Origin: Bacteroidia bacterium
GTDB taxonomy: Bacteria; Bacteroidota; Bacteroidia; J057
DNA: 64,000 bases
Reading direction: 5' to 3'
Assembly: GCA_030430575.1 (NCBI GenBank)
Contig: JAUIKF010000029.1
Location: 1 to 64,000 of the forward strand
Below are positions 35,299 to 44,450 of the stretch, in pieces (positions within the stretch are counted from its first letter, which is position 1; every line of letters starts with the position of its first letter). The position numbers and the translations under genes were made by a program. The notes beneath the pieces are model-generated. The model did no database searches, was not told the DNA's origin, and saw nothing but the letters and a program-made list of their open reading frames with translations.

Positions 35299-35823
35299 TT
35301 AAATAAGGTTTATTAGGTTTTTATAAAGTAGCCATGATTCTGGTATTTTTTCTTCATTTCCTGAGAACTCTGAGGCTGGCTTATACATTCGTTCAACGGC
35401 AAATCTCAAATGTTTTTTTAATGAATAATGTACCTCTCCATACTTCACAAAACTTCCAAACCCAATCGAAGCGATATATTGATCCAATTCATAAATGTCG
35501 AAAATAATATTTGACCCAATGTGGTTCTTGCTTTCAATAAGGTACTGTTCATAGGGCAAAAAACAGAATTCCATTAATTCGGAGGCCCTTTTTTCAGGGT
35601 AAATGCATCTTAGATAACTGAGAAGGCAATTTTCTAGGGGAGAGTTTTTATTTACCTCGTCCCATTCCCAGTAATGCACAAGTCCATGGTAACCTTCATC
35701 GCTTCCAAAAGGAGCATTTTCATCACATACATCCCAGAAAAATGGAAAAGCTGCAAGTTCCAATGCTTTGGGGTGTATTGGGCAACCATATAGCTCTGAA
35801 TCATAGTATCTATATTCTGGCAT
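35299..35823 (-). CDS. Hypothetical protein
   Basis: 174 residues, cytoplasmic, rich in aromatic residues (PEYRYYDSELYGCPIHPKALELAAFPFFWD, LVHYWEWDEVNKN). No family recognised. It looks like the small immunity-type or contact-dependent effector-associated proteins found in accessory regions, but this is only an impression. Visibly A+T-rich. Eight bases upstream of the frameshifted VOC gene. Confidence 0.6.
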   Translation of the reverse strand: MPEYRYYDSELYGCPIHPKALELAAFPFFWDVCDENAPFGSDEGYHGLVHYWEWDEVNKNSPLENCLLSYLRCIYPEKRASELMEFCFLPYEQYLIESKNHIGSNIIFDIYELDQYIASIGFGSFVKYGEVHYSLKKHLRFAVERMYKPASEFSGNEEKIPESWLLYKNLINLI

Positions 35824-35858
35824 GTTGCAATTTTACTAAAGGGCCATTTAGACAGCAC

Positions 35859-36278
35859 TTATTTTTTGTCAGGATTAGCCATTATGGCGATTTTCGCCAA
35901 GTACGCCGCTGGAAATCCCACCTGCTTAGCCAAATCATACAGGGATTGTGCATATAATTCATTCGTTCCGGTTAGGGATTCGGCAGGCAAATTGTAGCAT
36001 ATTGCTGGTATTGCGTCATTCGCCTCCGTAATGACCGAGACCTCTTCGGGGATATAGTCGGCCACGCTGGCTTCTGCATATAGCTGATGAATGGCCTCAT
36101 CATCAACCGTCATGACAACCCCATATGCGATTTCATCCTTGCACGGAATCAGTGACGCCCGATTCCCGATTTTTAGCGTGTAATCACTCAGGTAGCCCTT
36201 TCTTGGATTGGAGGGCTTGATCCCATTTTTTGACAAAATGGCGACGTCCATAAATAAGCCGTAAAAAAATACTTCCAT
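35859..36278 (-). CDS. Gamma-glutamylcyclotransferase-like family protein
   Basis: 139 residues from the ATG at 36278 (MEVFFYGLFMDVAIL), the usual start of this fold; an upstream in-frame ATG at 36365 would add 29 residues without family resemblance. Other marks: NPRKGYLSDYTLKIGNRASLIP and AYGVVMTVDDEAIHQLYAE. GGCT-like proteins act on gamma-glutamyl amines or peptides; the substrate and even catalysis are uncertain here. Confidence 0.7.
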   Translation of the reverse strand: MEVFFYGLFMDVAILSKNGIKPSNPRKGYLSDYTLKIGNRASLIPCKDEIAYGVVMTVDDEAIHQLYAEASVADYIPEEVSVITEANDAIPAICYNLPAESLTGTNELYAQSLYDLAKQVGFPAAYLAKIAIMANPDKK

Positions 36279-36486
36279 TATTTTTCCTGTAATTTCAAAA
36301 AAAGTATCTTTTCTATTAAGCTTTTTCGCTGAAAAATCTTTAGGAAGATCATGAGCTTTGCTCATTTACAGGGCCAATAAATGAGGGGGATTAGCCAAAT
36401 CCTTTGTTAGGGTTAAAGATAAAAAATGCGAGGGGGCTTGGGAGGTGTTTCATTTTAAAATGATAATTTTCTCTATTTTCCTCTTC

Positions 36487-36666
36487 CTAATTACTTCTTT
36501 TCTCTTTGATTTTCTTCATGTTAGCCACCACTAACCAAATCCCAACAATTGAACCTGGAATTCCTATTAAGAATTGGTCCTGAATCGCTAATAGGACGCC
36601 GCTAGCAATGGTTACGATCCCAAATCCGATGAAGGCTTTATCCCAGAATGTGTTGGTAGTTTTCAT
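36487..36666 (-). CDS. Small two-helix membrane protein
   Basis: 59 residues from the ATG at 36666; the longer frame adds an unlikely 30 residues. Two hydrophobic helices (AFIGFGIVTIASGVLLAIQ and FLIGIPGSIVGIWLVVANM) and a basic C-terminus (KKIKEKRSN). No family recognised. Confidence 0.5.
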   Translation of the reverse strand: MKTTNTFWDKAFIGFGIVTIASGVLLAIQDQFLIGIPGSIVGIWLVVANMKKIKEKRSN

Positions 36667-36883
36667 GTTGCGTAGGTTAAAATTAAAAAATCGATCTGCA
36701 TCATTAAAGTCCAAATATTTGAGGGGGCTTAACACCAATCTTGGGCAAGACATCATGAAAAGCGAGGTTCACAGCTCTTTCTCCCTGAAACTCATAGCCA
36801 GGATTAATCCCAATCCTTTTGACTTCCACACAAAGGTGAATCCCCTCTTTTGCATATGAGTGAATCCATTCGAGGCTTTTTCT

Positions 36884-37564
36884 TCAAATTCTTTTTGCAA
36901 TTTCTATCTTGGAATCAATACTATCATATCCTTCAGTAAATGCTTTAGCCTCTGGGCTAATCCAAGTCAACAAGTCGTAAATGTCCGATTTGAATCCTTC
37001 CGCATCACTCAAGTCAATGATATTCGAGTTAAAACAAATGGGTTCATTATGATAAATCCTATTCCTAAATTCCCTTACCACTTGCATTTTTGAAGAAATG
37101 ATTCTTCTGTTTACATGGGGTAATTTATTCGGAAAACAATGGATTATCGATCCTCCCACTAATCTGTAATGGTGAGGATCAAAGAGGCTTGTCCAAAAAC
37201 CAAAGGATTGTTCAGCAATTACCTTTCCTGCAGTAATAGTGCTTCTCCTTCTTCTTAACTTTCTTTCTGCTTTTTGAACTTGTTCTTTTAAATAAAATCT
37301 AGATGAACGTAAGGATGGATCACTCATGAATCCATTCTTTTCACGAACAATCCAATTCGGATTTGTGAAATGGGCACTCAGATTGTAATGTATTGAATTC
37401 CTGAGAATTACTTCAAACAAATTTAGGACAGGATATATCGCTTGTGAAAGTCTTAGATTTGCCTTATAAAGCTTTTGAGCCTTGGTTTTAGAGTTTTGAC
37501 AGGCAACCAAGTACCTGTCAAGTCGCGGTTGTGAAACAAGAAATTCTACATCAGTATACTTCAC
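36884..37564 (-). CDS. Abi family protein (abortive infection, HEPN-type)
   Basis: 226 residues resembling Abi_2/AbiD-type proteins: start with FLVSQPRLDRYLVACQNSK, LYKANLRLSQAIYPVLNLFEVILRNSI, FGFWTSLFDPHHYRLVGG and the HEPN catalytic motif VVREFRNRIYHNEPI (R-x4-H). HEPN proteins of this group are predicted ribonucleases that stop growth on phage infection. It is alone, A+T-rich and next to small accessory genes, so it may be a horizontally acquired defence gene. Confidence 0.8.
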   Translation of the reverse strand: MKYTDVEFLVSQPRLDRYLVACQNSKTKAQKLYKANLRLSQAIYPVLNLFEVILRNSIHYNLSAHFTNPNWIVREKNGFMSDPSLRSSRFYLKEQVQKAERKLRRRRSTITAGKVIAEQSFGFWTSLFDPHHYRLVGGSIIHCFPNKLPHVNRRIISSKMQVVREFRNRIYHNEPICFNSNIIDLSDAEGFKSDIYDLLTWISPEAKAFTEGYDSIDSKIEIAKRI

Positions 37565-37667
37565 TTTTGCTTGATTTTAGGGGTGTTTTTGAGTACATTG
37601 CGTGCGTTATGCTTAGTAAAGCCTCTTTCCATGCATTGCAGGGGAACGTAACTAAGTCAAAGATACC

Positions 37668-37701
37668 AAGGTTCTATGAAGTTTCAATTTCATAGAACCT
37701 T
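37668..37701. terminator. 13-bp perfect stem-loop after the prenyl synthetase gene
   Basis: AAGGTTCTATGAA (37668-37680) pairs with TTCATAGAACCTT (37689-37701) around an 8-base loop, 9 bases past the ispB stop. The T-rich tail is on the plus strand, so its use as a terminator for the minus-strand gene is uncertain. Confidence 0.5.
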
Positions 37702-37709
37702 TTCTCTTT

Positions 37710-38684
37710 CTACTTCTCCCTTTCAATCGCATAGCGCATCAGCTCACACAGCGAGGTCCTCGCAGGAGACTCGGGGAAAGTCTCCAAAATACCCGCAGCC
37801 TCATCGATATACTGCTGCATCACCGTTTTGGCGTATTCCAAGCCGTCGTTATCCGTGATATACTGGATCAGGTATTCGACCTTTTTGGGGTCGGTATTGT
37901 GGTTTTTGACGATGTTGACGAGCTTTCTCCGCTCGCGCCAGCTCGATTTGTTGAGGACGTGGATGAGGGGTAAAGTCATCTTCTTTTCCTTGATGTCGAT
38001 CGCCCGTGGCTTGCCGATGTCTGTCACTCCATAGTCGAGCAGGTCGTCTTTGATCTGAAATGCGATGCCCATTTTCTCCCCAAACAGCCGCATACGCGCA
38101 CGTTCCTCTTCGTCTTCTGTCGCGCTGGCCGCGCCACATTCGCAGCAGGAAGCAAAGAGGGACGCTGTCTTTTGGCGGATGATGTCGAGGTAGACGGCCT
38201 CGTCGATGTTGAGGAGGCGCGCTTTTTCCATCTGAAGGAGCTCTCCTTCAGCCATGAGTTTCACCGCTGTAGAAACGATTTTGAGATGAAGAAAGTCATC
38301 GTGTTCCAGGGAAAGGAGCAGGCCACGTGAGAGGAGAAAATCCCCTACCAGGACTGAGATTTTATTTTTCCAAAGGGCATTGATAGAGAAAAATCCCCGA
38401 CGCTCGTCTGAGTCGTCTACGACATCGTCGTGGACGAGGGTAGCGGTGTGAAGCAGTTCCACTAGCGCTGCGCCTCTGTAGGTGGAAGGCGTGATGCCAC
38501 CACACAGTCGTGCGCTCAGCAAGACGAGCATGGGACGGAGTTGCTTGCCCTTCCGCTTGAGGAGGTAGCGGGTGATTTTGTCCAGGAGGACCGCATCGCT
38601 GCGCATGGCCGAGCGGAAATACTTCTCGAAGTAGCTCAACTCATCTGCGATGGGTGCTTGTATAGTCTGAAGCGCATTGCTCAT
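37710..38684 (-). CDS. ispB: Polyprenyl (octaprenyl-type) diphosphate synthase
   Basis: Condenses isopentenyl diphosphate onto allylic diphosphates to make the long prenyl chain of quinones. 324 residues from the ATG at 38684 (or 326 from 38690). The first Asp-rich motif (LVHDDVVDDSDERRG) and second (IKDDLLDYGVTDIGKPRAIDIKEKKMTLPLI) are intact. The longest frame begins at 38774 but its first 28 residues (runs of Asn-Leu and Arg-Leu) are translated from a CAAGTT-type tandem repeat and are not real. Confidence 0.94.
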   Translation of the reverse strand: MSNALQTIQAPIADELSYFEKYFRSAMRSDAVLLDKITRYLLKRKGKQLRPMLVLLSARLCGGITPSTYRGAALVELLHTATLVHDDVVDDSDERRGFFSINALWKNKISVLVGDFLLSRGLLLSLEHDDFLHLKIVSTAVKLMAEGELLQMEKARLLNIDEAVYLDIIRQKTASLFASCCECGAASATEDEEERARMRLFGEKMGIAFQIKDDLLDYGVTDIGKPRAIDIKEKKMTLPLIHVLNKSSWRERRKLVNIVKNHNTDPKKVEYLIQYITDNDGLEYAKTVMQQYIDEAAGILETFPESPARTSLCELMRYAIEREK

Positions 38685-38698
38685 GATCATGCAAAGAT

Positions 38699-38777
38699 AC
38701 AAATTCAAGTTCAACCTCAAGTTCAAATTCAATTGCAAACTCAAGTTCAACCTCAACCTCAAACTCAAGTTCAAACA
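38699..38777. repeat. CAAACTCAAGTTC tandem word repeat, single arm
   Basis: About 80 bases of degenerate 6-base units (CAAGTT, CAACCT, CAAATT, CAAACT). Unlike the other three copies no complementary arm follows. It starts 9 bases upstream of the ATG at 38690 and is read through by the longest frame of that gene. Confidence 0.65.
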
Positions 38778-38872
38778 AGATTACATGAACCTTTTCTTTA
38801 AAAGTGTCTAATAGGGTAATTAGTTGGGATTCTAAAACAATTTAGCCTGTCCAAAGTAAGTGCGGCTGGGAT

Positions 38873-38958
38873 GAAACGGGCGTGGGCGGATGGATTGTAG
38901 CGTTGGTCTTGGTTGGCCCGTTTCGATTTTTTGGTTACTTTTTTCTAAAAAAAGTAAC
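38873..38958. repeat. GAAACGGGC stem followed by GTTAC-poly-T hairpin
   Basis: GAAACGGGC (38873-38881) pairs with GCCCGTTTC (38916-38924); next to it GTTACTTTTTT (38934-38944) pairs with AAAAAAAGTAAC (38947-38958). The second hairpin resembles the 'TTGGTTACTTTTT' intergenic repeat I have seen in many Bacteroidota genomes (recollection, not checked). Confidence 0.5.
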
Positions 38959-39104
38959 AATACAATGGCTATAAACAACTCCAAAAAAGAAATACTCCTT
39001 CATAGATCATCTATCCCCATCCCAATGACTAGCCAGAATTGACTGATCATGAACAAAGCAGAATGTCCAAACGCAATTTTTTAGCAACTTGGAGCGAGAA
39101 CGAG

Positions 39105-39140
39105 AAATCATTAATTACTCAATCTATCAATTAATAATTC
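39105..39140. repeat. TGATTATTGATTGACTGATTA-family arm, degenerate
   Basis: AAATCATTAATTACTCAATC and TATCAATTAATAATTC: word content of the family in reverse orientation, more degenerate than other copies. Confidence 0.45.
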
Positions 39141-39216
39141 TCTTCAAGGCAACAGGCATGGCGAATCTTTTCGTCATTAAGTAAAACTGCAACATAAATG
39201 TAAACAGCAGTTCCTA

Positions 39217-39295
39217 TTTGAACCATATAAGAAATATAAGGGCATATAAGAGAAGCGTAACCTTAAATGAACTTATATGCCTTATATGGTTTAAA
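39217..39295. repeat. ACCATATAAG-type inverted repeat upstream of the giant protein gene
   Basis: The left arm (39217-39250: TTTGAACCATATAAG, AAATATAAGGGCATATAAG) and right arm (39262-39295: CTTATATGCCTTATATGGTTT) are near-complements. A second copy is at 61797-61880, upstream of the NtrC-type regulator. The right arm would encode a false N-terminal extension of the giant protein. Confidence 0.65.
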
Positions 39296-39380
39296 AATAC
39301 AGGCCAGGTTAGGAAAAATCATATATGAATTTGCAGTTGAATTTTCCCAAAGACATACCTGTACGCTGATCTCTACGCTG

Positions 39381-42300
39381 ATGAATACCTCCTTTGCTCG
39401 AACCTACCTTCATTTTTTGCTGCTGCTCGGAATCAGTTTCTTAGCTGTTCCAAAGGCACAGGCGACCCATATCGTGGGGGCTGAATTGTACTATTCGTGT
39501 CTTGATTCCACGACCTCTACCTATCGCCTGACCCTCAAGATGTACCGAGATTGCTTTTTGGGGCAAGCTCCCTTTGACAATCCGATTTACCTCTTTGTCT
39601 TTGATGGAAATACAGGTGCCCGGTTGCAAATCATTAGCATTCCGATACCCGCTAATACGCCACAGATTGTTCCCGCCAATTGGGACTCCTGTGTGGCGAC
39701 GCCTTATACCATTTGTGTTCAGGAAGGGGTGTATGAAACCACCGCAGTCTTACCCCCGAGGTTTGGAGGATACGATCTCGCCTGGGCGAGGTGCTGTAGG
39801 AATTCGGCTATTACCAACCTTAGCAACCCGTTAGGAGAAGGGGCTACTTTTTTGGCACATATCCCTGATTCTGCCCTGGCACGCTGCAATTCCATGCCCG
39901 TCTTTAAGCAGGTACCGCCCATCTTTTTGTGTGCCAATCAACAGTTTAATTTCGATCATTCGGCACTAGACCTTGATGGAGACTCCCTCGTCTATGCTTT
40001 GGTAGATCCTTATACAGGCGTAGATTTATTGAATAATGGCGCTGCCAATAACCTGCAAAACCCCGCCAATCCACCGCCAGTCGTCAATGTGACCAATCCC
40101 ATGGGGCCACCTCCCTATCGGACTGTCGGTTTTCAAACGGGTTATTCCTTCCCTGATCCCTTTGGTTCGGGCAATTTTGTCATCAACTCCCAAACGGGCT
40201 TTTTGAGTGTGACGCCTAACCAGACGGGAATTTTTGTATTGGCGATTTCTGTGTTTGAATATCGAAATGGGGTATTGTTGAGTGAAAATAGGCGGGACTT
40301 CCAGATTCATGTGTTAAACTGTTTACCACAAGGCAAACCACCTGTCATCACCCACGACCTTTCCGCCTTGCCACACAGTAACGACACGGTATTTGTCAAG
40401 GCTGATGAGCCGTTCTGCTTTCCTGTGACTGTCACAGATGTCAACCCCATGGACGTCTTGACGGCTTACACCGTGAGCGCAGCCTTTGGCAATGGGACAT
40501 TTACCCCCCCTTATGCGACCTTCAACTGGTCTGGGACCAATCCCATCACAGGCACTATCTGCTGGAAGCCTGCTTGCCAATATGTCAATCAGACAATTCC
40601 GCTGATCATCGGCGCCCGAGACACGGGCGACTGTCCCAATATTGGCGATGTCTTTGATACGGTCTATGTGAATATTAGCCTAGATCCCAACCAAGGCCCA
40701 ACCATTATTCCAGATCTCAGTGGACTTACGACATCAGGCGATACGATTATTATTCAGGCGAAAAATAGCTTTTGCTTTGATTTTGAGGTCACCGATCCCA
40801 ATTTGAAAGATAGCCTTATCACCTTCCCATCAAGCCCCATTTTTAATGACCCCAACGGGCCTTCTTTTACCTGGAGTGGAAAGAATCCGCTTCAAGGAAA
40901 GATCTGCTGGCAGCCGAGCTGCGTCTATGCGGGGCAGGTAATTCCCCTTACAATTGGTGCTGCTGACTATGCAACCTGCAATCGATCGCTTTCAGCTTCT
41001 CGCACCCTGTTTGTAAAGATCAACATTCCGCCGAATGCGCCCCCTCGCATCGTTCCCAATCTCAGTGGATTGCAAGTGCAAGGGGACACCATTTGTGTGA
41101 CAGCTACAGATAGCTTTTGCTTCACCTTTGCGGTGTTAGATGCAAATGGGGGAGATACCCTGACGGCTTCTGGGGTAAGCCCTATTTTCAGTGATCCGAA
41201 TGGCCCTACCATCACGACCAATGGGATCAATCCCATCACGGGTACGGTATGTTGGCGGCCTGGCTGCCAGTATGGAGGGCAGGTGATTCCACTCATTTTA
41301 GCGGCGCAAGACCAAGGGCAATGCACCAATGTAGGCCACGCTCGAGATACCCTTTTTGTCAAAATCATTATTCCCCCTAATGCGCCGCCTACCGCCAATC
41401 ACGATTTCACCGGCATACCACGGACAATTGGTGATACTATCTTTGTTGATGCCAATGAGGCCTTTTGCTACCGTATCAATTTTGATGACATCAATGTCAA
41501 TGACTCGCTGACGGTGACAGCACTAAGTACCGTTTTTTCCACCGCTAGTCCCCCAGCAACGATTTCCTTGATTGGCACCAATCCCGTCATCGCAACGGTT
41601 TGCTGGCAACCTGATTGTAGTTTTGAAGGGCAAACCATCATGTTTGTGGTAGAAGCAAAAGACAATGGAATTTGTAATACACAACTTTCCACAGCTGATA
41701 CGGTCTGGGTAAAAATCAGCGACCCCGTAACCTTGCCGCCCATTGTGATCACAGACCTGAGTGGGACTACACACCAAGGCGATACTATTTTTGTCGAGTT
41801 AGGAGACAGCGTGTGTTATGACTTCATGGTGGTGGACCGCACCTTTGGCAATGGCCTCAATGCGACCTATCGCTTTGAGGATTTGGCTGGCAATAACCTG
41901 GGGTTGGGATATTATCAACTCACCCATAGAAAAGACACCATCTTTGGGCGCGTATGTTTCCGTCCTGGATGTACCAATGGAGGTGGATTGTACCGGACTG
42001 TGATCACGGGCATTGACGGAGCGACGTGTCCCCCATTCGATATTGCAGAGGCATTTGTTTTCATTAAAGTAAATACCAAATTCTTGTCCTTTGCCGGAGT
42101 GGATGTGAGTTATTGTGAAGGGACGGGAGGGATTACGTTAAATGGTGGACCTATTGGTGGCAAAGGGCCTTATGCCTATGTATGGACCTGCGACGATCCT
42201 GGCAATTGTGGTTTAGGCAATAGAAATGCGCCCAATCCGCTGGTCAATCCCAATAAGTCTTCGACTTATTACGTCCAGATCACCGACGCCAACGGCTGTA

Positions 42301-44363
42301 CCAGTGAACTCGACTCCGTTGTCGTCACCATCAATGCCAAGCCCATCGTAGATGCGGGGCGAGACGTATTTCTCTGTCAAGGACAACCTGGCGTTTTACT
42401 CAATCCCACCATCCTCAATAGCAACAAAGCCCCAGGGCCTTATACCTATCAGTGGTCGCCTGCCGACGGCCTCAGCGACGCCAAAGCACAGCGACCTTAC
42501 GCCAACCCAACTCATACAACCATCTATACCCTGATTGTCACCTCCGCCAACGGATGTAACAGCTTTACCACCACGCTGGACTCTCTGAGTACGGTAGTGG
42601 TCAATCGCGTCTCTACACCGATTGTGGATGCAGGGCCAGATGTAGACATCTGTTTTGGGGACTCGGTGCCGATGTTGGGATTTGCAACGGGGTCTCATCC
42701 ACCATTTCAATACCAATGGTCTCCCGCTCAAGGCATGACACAACCTCAGTCTCCTTTCACAAAGGCTGCGCCTGAGTTCACGACCACCTATTCGCTTGTG
42801 GTATGGTCACATGGCTGTCCCAGCAAGGCGGATTCTATCACCGTTCGTGTGCACGCACTGCCAACCGCCGAACCAGGCCCTGCCTGGGAAATCTGCCAAG
42901 GGGATTCCATCCAATTGCCAGGCATTGCGGGCGGAGACTTGCTCGTAGATTATACCTACGACTGGATGCCCAGGCATGGGCTGAGTGACCCTTTTGCCCC
43001 GCAACCCTATGCTTTTCCCGATACCACAACTACCTATACCCTTGTCGCCACCTCTATCCACGGCTGTGGGAGTGTGCCATATGAGACGAAAGTGATCGTT
43101 GCCCCTACGCCCGTCGCGGATGCAGGGCCTGACGGTTATGTCTGTATGGGAGACTCCATTCAGTTAGATGGGAGTTACTCTTTTAAGGGTGCCCAGCCAA
43201 CTGGCGGGACAGTTTTTTTCACTTGGGCGCCTGCTGAAGGGCTGAAAAAGCGATTTATCCCAGATCCAATGGTCACGCCTTCCCAAACGACACGCTACCT
43301 GCTTCGCACCAATTATCGCGCATGTGCGACGGAGGATGAGGTAGAAATAGCCGTCTTTAATTCGCCCAACAATACCCTGATCACTGCAGATACCAATGTA
43401 ATCTGTCAAGGCGATTCCGTTCAATTACATGCTTTTGCAGGGCTAGGCAGTGCAACTTATAAATGGAGTCCTGCTCAAAGCTTGAGTGATCCACATGCAG
43501 CTGCCCCTTGGGCTTTCCCTATGCAAAACCAAGTCTATACTGTATTCATAGATGAAGGGAAATGTAGCGCGATGGATAGCATCAAAATACGCGTAAAACC
43601 GACGCCCTCAGCAGAATTCTTCCACAGCCAAGCGACTGGCTGTGCGCCCTTGGAAGTTGCTTTCCATTCCATTGCCACGCAAGCCTTGGCTTATGCGTGG
43701 GACTTTGGTGACGGGACAGGCACGAGCAATATTCCCGATCCTGTGCATATCTACACAGCGCCTGGAGACTACCAGATTCGCTTCATGACGACAGGTGAAG
43801 GGGGGTGTGAAGCCCACAACGACAGCACTTGGGTCACAATCCTGCCAGCGGTTGAAGCACTGTTTAGCTCGGATCCGCCTCGAAGCGAACGATTTGTCCT
43901 ACCAGATGTGCCCATCCAGTTCACAGATCTATCTTCGCATGCTGTAAGTTGGCAATGGGACTTTGGCGATGGCGGAAGTGCCATCGAGCAACACCCAGCC
44001 CACATCTTCAGGAAACCTGGAAGCTTTCAAGTGACGCTTACCGTCACTGGCGAGGGAGGCTGTCGCGATACCTTTTCGTTAGGCCCTTACCAAATCCTTT
44101 TGCCCAATCTCTACCTCCCCAATGTCTTCACCCCCAATGAAGACGGCATTAATGATGTATTCGGGATTGAGTACTCGGGCAAAGAACCGTTTACTCTCCA
44201 GATCTTTGATCGCTGGGGGAAATTGGCTCATACTTCAACAGATCCATCTACCCCATGGGACGGCATTCGCATTAATGGATTAGCCGCGGCAGAGGGCGTG
44301 TATTATTATGTGCTTCAGGTAGGGGAAAACAGCTTTACAGGGAATGTGACGCTGATGCGGTGA
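39381..44363 (+). CDS. Giant surface protein with gliding-motility-associated (T9SS type B) C-terminal domain
   Basis: 1660 residues from the ATG at 39381, which begins a good signal peptide (TYLHFLLLLGISFLAVPKAQA); the longer frame starts in a repeat. Layout: N-terminal region with THIVGAELYYSC common to large Bacteroidota adhesins; five ~115-residue repeats at about 320-898, each with SFCF, ICW-x-P-x-C and a later Cys; six shorter DAG-x-D-x-x-x-C-x-G repeats (~908-1415); two PKD domains (AWDFGDGTG and WQWDFGDGGS) and the sorting domain LPNVFTPNEDGINDVFGI ... FDRWGKLAHTS ... GVYYYVL. Probably exported by the type IX system and attached at the surface; role in adhesion or gliding is inferred. 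Confidence 0.9.
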   Translation: MNTSFARTYLHFLLLLGISFLAVPKAQATHIVGAELYYSCLDSTTSTYRLTLKMYRDCFLGQAPFDNPIYLFVFDGNTGARLQIISIPIPANTPQIVPANWDSCVATPYTICVQEGVYETTAVLPPRFGGYDLAWARCCRNSAITNLSNPLGEGATFLAHIPDSALARCNSMPVFKQVPPIFLCANQQFNFDHSALDLDGDSLVYALVDPYTGVDLLNNGAANNLQNPANPPPVVNVTNPMGPPPYRTVGFQTGYSFPDPFGSGNFVINSQTGFLSVTPNQTGIFVLAISVFEYRNGVLLSENRRDFQIHVLNCLPQGKPPVITHDLSALPHSNDTVFVKADEPFCFPVTVTDVNPMDVLTAYTVSAAFGNGTFTPPYATFNWSGTNPITGTICWKPACQYVNQTIPLIIGARDTGDCPNIGDVFDTVYVNISLDPNQGPTIIPDLSGLTTSGDTIIIQAKNSFCFDFEVTDPNLKDSLITFPSSPIFNDPNGPSFTWSGKNPLQGKICWQPSCVYAGQVIPLTIGAADYATCNRSLSASRTLFVKINIPPNAPPRIVPNLSGLQVQGDTICVTATDSFCFTFAVLDANGGDTLTASGVSPIFSDPNGPTITTNGINPITGTVCWRPGCQYGGQVIPLILAAQDQGQCTNVGHARDTLFVKIIIPPNAPPTANHDFTGIPRTIGDTIFVDANEAFCYRINFDDINVNDSLTVTALSTVFSTASPPATISLIGTNPVIATVCWQPDCSFEGQTIMFVVEAKDNGICNTQLSTADTVWVKISDPVTLPPIVITDLSGTTHQGDTIFVELGDSVCYDFMVVDRTFGNGLNATYRFEDLAGNNLGLGYYQLTHRKDTIFGRVCFRPGCTNGGGLYRTVITGIDGATCPPFDIAEAFVFIKVNTKFLSFAGVDVSYCEGTGGITLNGGPIGGKGPYAYVWTCDDPGNCGLGNRNAPNPLVNPNKSSTYYVQITDANGCTSELDSVVVTINAKPIVDAGRDVFLCQGQPGVLLNPTILNSNKAPGPYTYQWSPADGLSDAKAQRPYANPTHTTIYTLIVTSANGCNSFTTTLDSLSTVVVNRVSTPIVDAGPDVDICFGDSVPMLGFATGSHPPFQYQWSPAQGMTQPQSPFTKAAPEFTTTYSLVVWSHGCPSKADSITVRVHALPTAEPGPAWEICQGDSIQLPGIAGGDLLVDYTYDWMPRHGLSDPFAPQPYAFPDTTTTYTLVATSIHGCGSVPYETKVIVAPTPVADAGPDGYVCMGDSIQLDGSYSFKGAQPTGGTVFFTWAPAEGLKKRFIPDPMVTPSQTTRYLLRTNYRACATEDEVEIAVFNSPNNTLITADTNVICQGDSVQLHAFAGLGSATYKWSPAQSLSDPHAAAPWAFPMQNQVYTVFIDEGKCSAMDSIKIRVKPTPSAEFFHSQATGCAPLEVAFHSIATQALAYAWDFGDGTGTSNIPDPVHIYTAPGDYQIRFMTTGEGGCEAHNDSTWVTILPAVEALFSSDPPRSERFVLPDVPIQFTDLSSHAVSWQWDFGDGGSAIEQHPAHIFRKPGSFQVTLTVTGEGGCRDTFSLGPYQILLPNLYLPNVFTPNEDGINDVFGIEYSGKEPFTLQIFDRWGKLAHTSTDPSTPWDGIRINGLAAAEGVYYYVLQVGENSFTGNVTLMR

Positions 44364-44364
44364 T

Positions 44365-44396
44365 TTGTAGAGTCGCGATTAATCGCGACTCTACAA
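44365..44396. repeat. Perfect 32-base palindrome TAGAGTCGCGATT/AATCGCGACTCTA
   Basis: Starts two bases after the giant gene stop. Arms of 16 bases with no loop. A second, slightly diverged copy (AGAGACGCAATT/AATCGCGTCTCT) is inside the coding sequence of a permease at 46211-46234. A small GCCTTGT/ACAAGGC hairpin follows at 44397-44412. Confidence 0.75.
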
Positions 44397-44450
44397 GCCT
44401 TGTTCACAAGGCAAAAAATGGTTATACTTGTTATATCATATTAATTTTAC

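Larger units (their letters stand above)
38685..39380. other. ~700-base intergenic region made largely of repeats
   Basis: Between the divergent prenyl synthetase and giant surface-protein genes. Four separate elements are seen (38699, 38873, 39105, 39217), with little unique DNA between them. No gene was found. The promoters of both flanking genes must lie within or beside the repeats. Confidence 0.6.

Noticed and set aside
37710-38774. Prenyl synthetase read with a 28-30 residue N-terminal extension rich in Leu, Asn and Arg
   Set aside because: The extension is translated from a CAAGTT-type tandem repeat; the conserved protein begins at the ATG at 38684 or 38690.
38699-38777. Possible CRISPR array or satellite at the CAAGTT repeats
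   Set aside because: Units are only 6 bases and degenerate, with no spacers.
39267-39380. Earlier ATG for the giant surface protein
   Set aside because: It lies in the right arm of an ACCATATAAG inverted repeat and would bury the signal peptide; 39381 gives a normal signal.
44397-44412. GCCTTGT/ACAAGGC hairpin as terminator of the giant gene
   Set aside because: It is followed by A, not T, on the coding strand; the preceding 32-base palindrome is a better candidate for a 3' structure.
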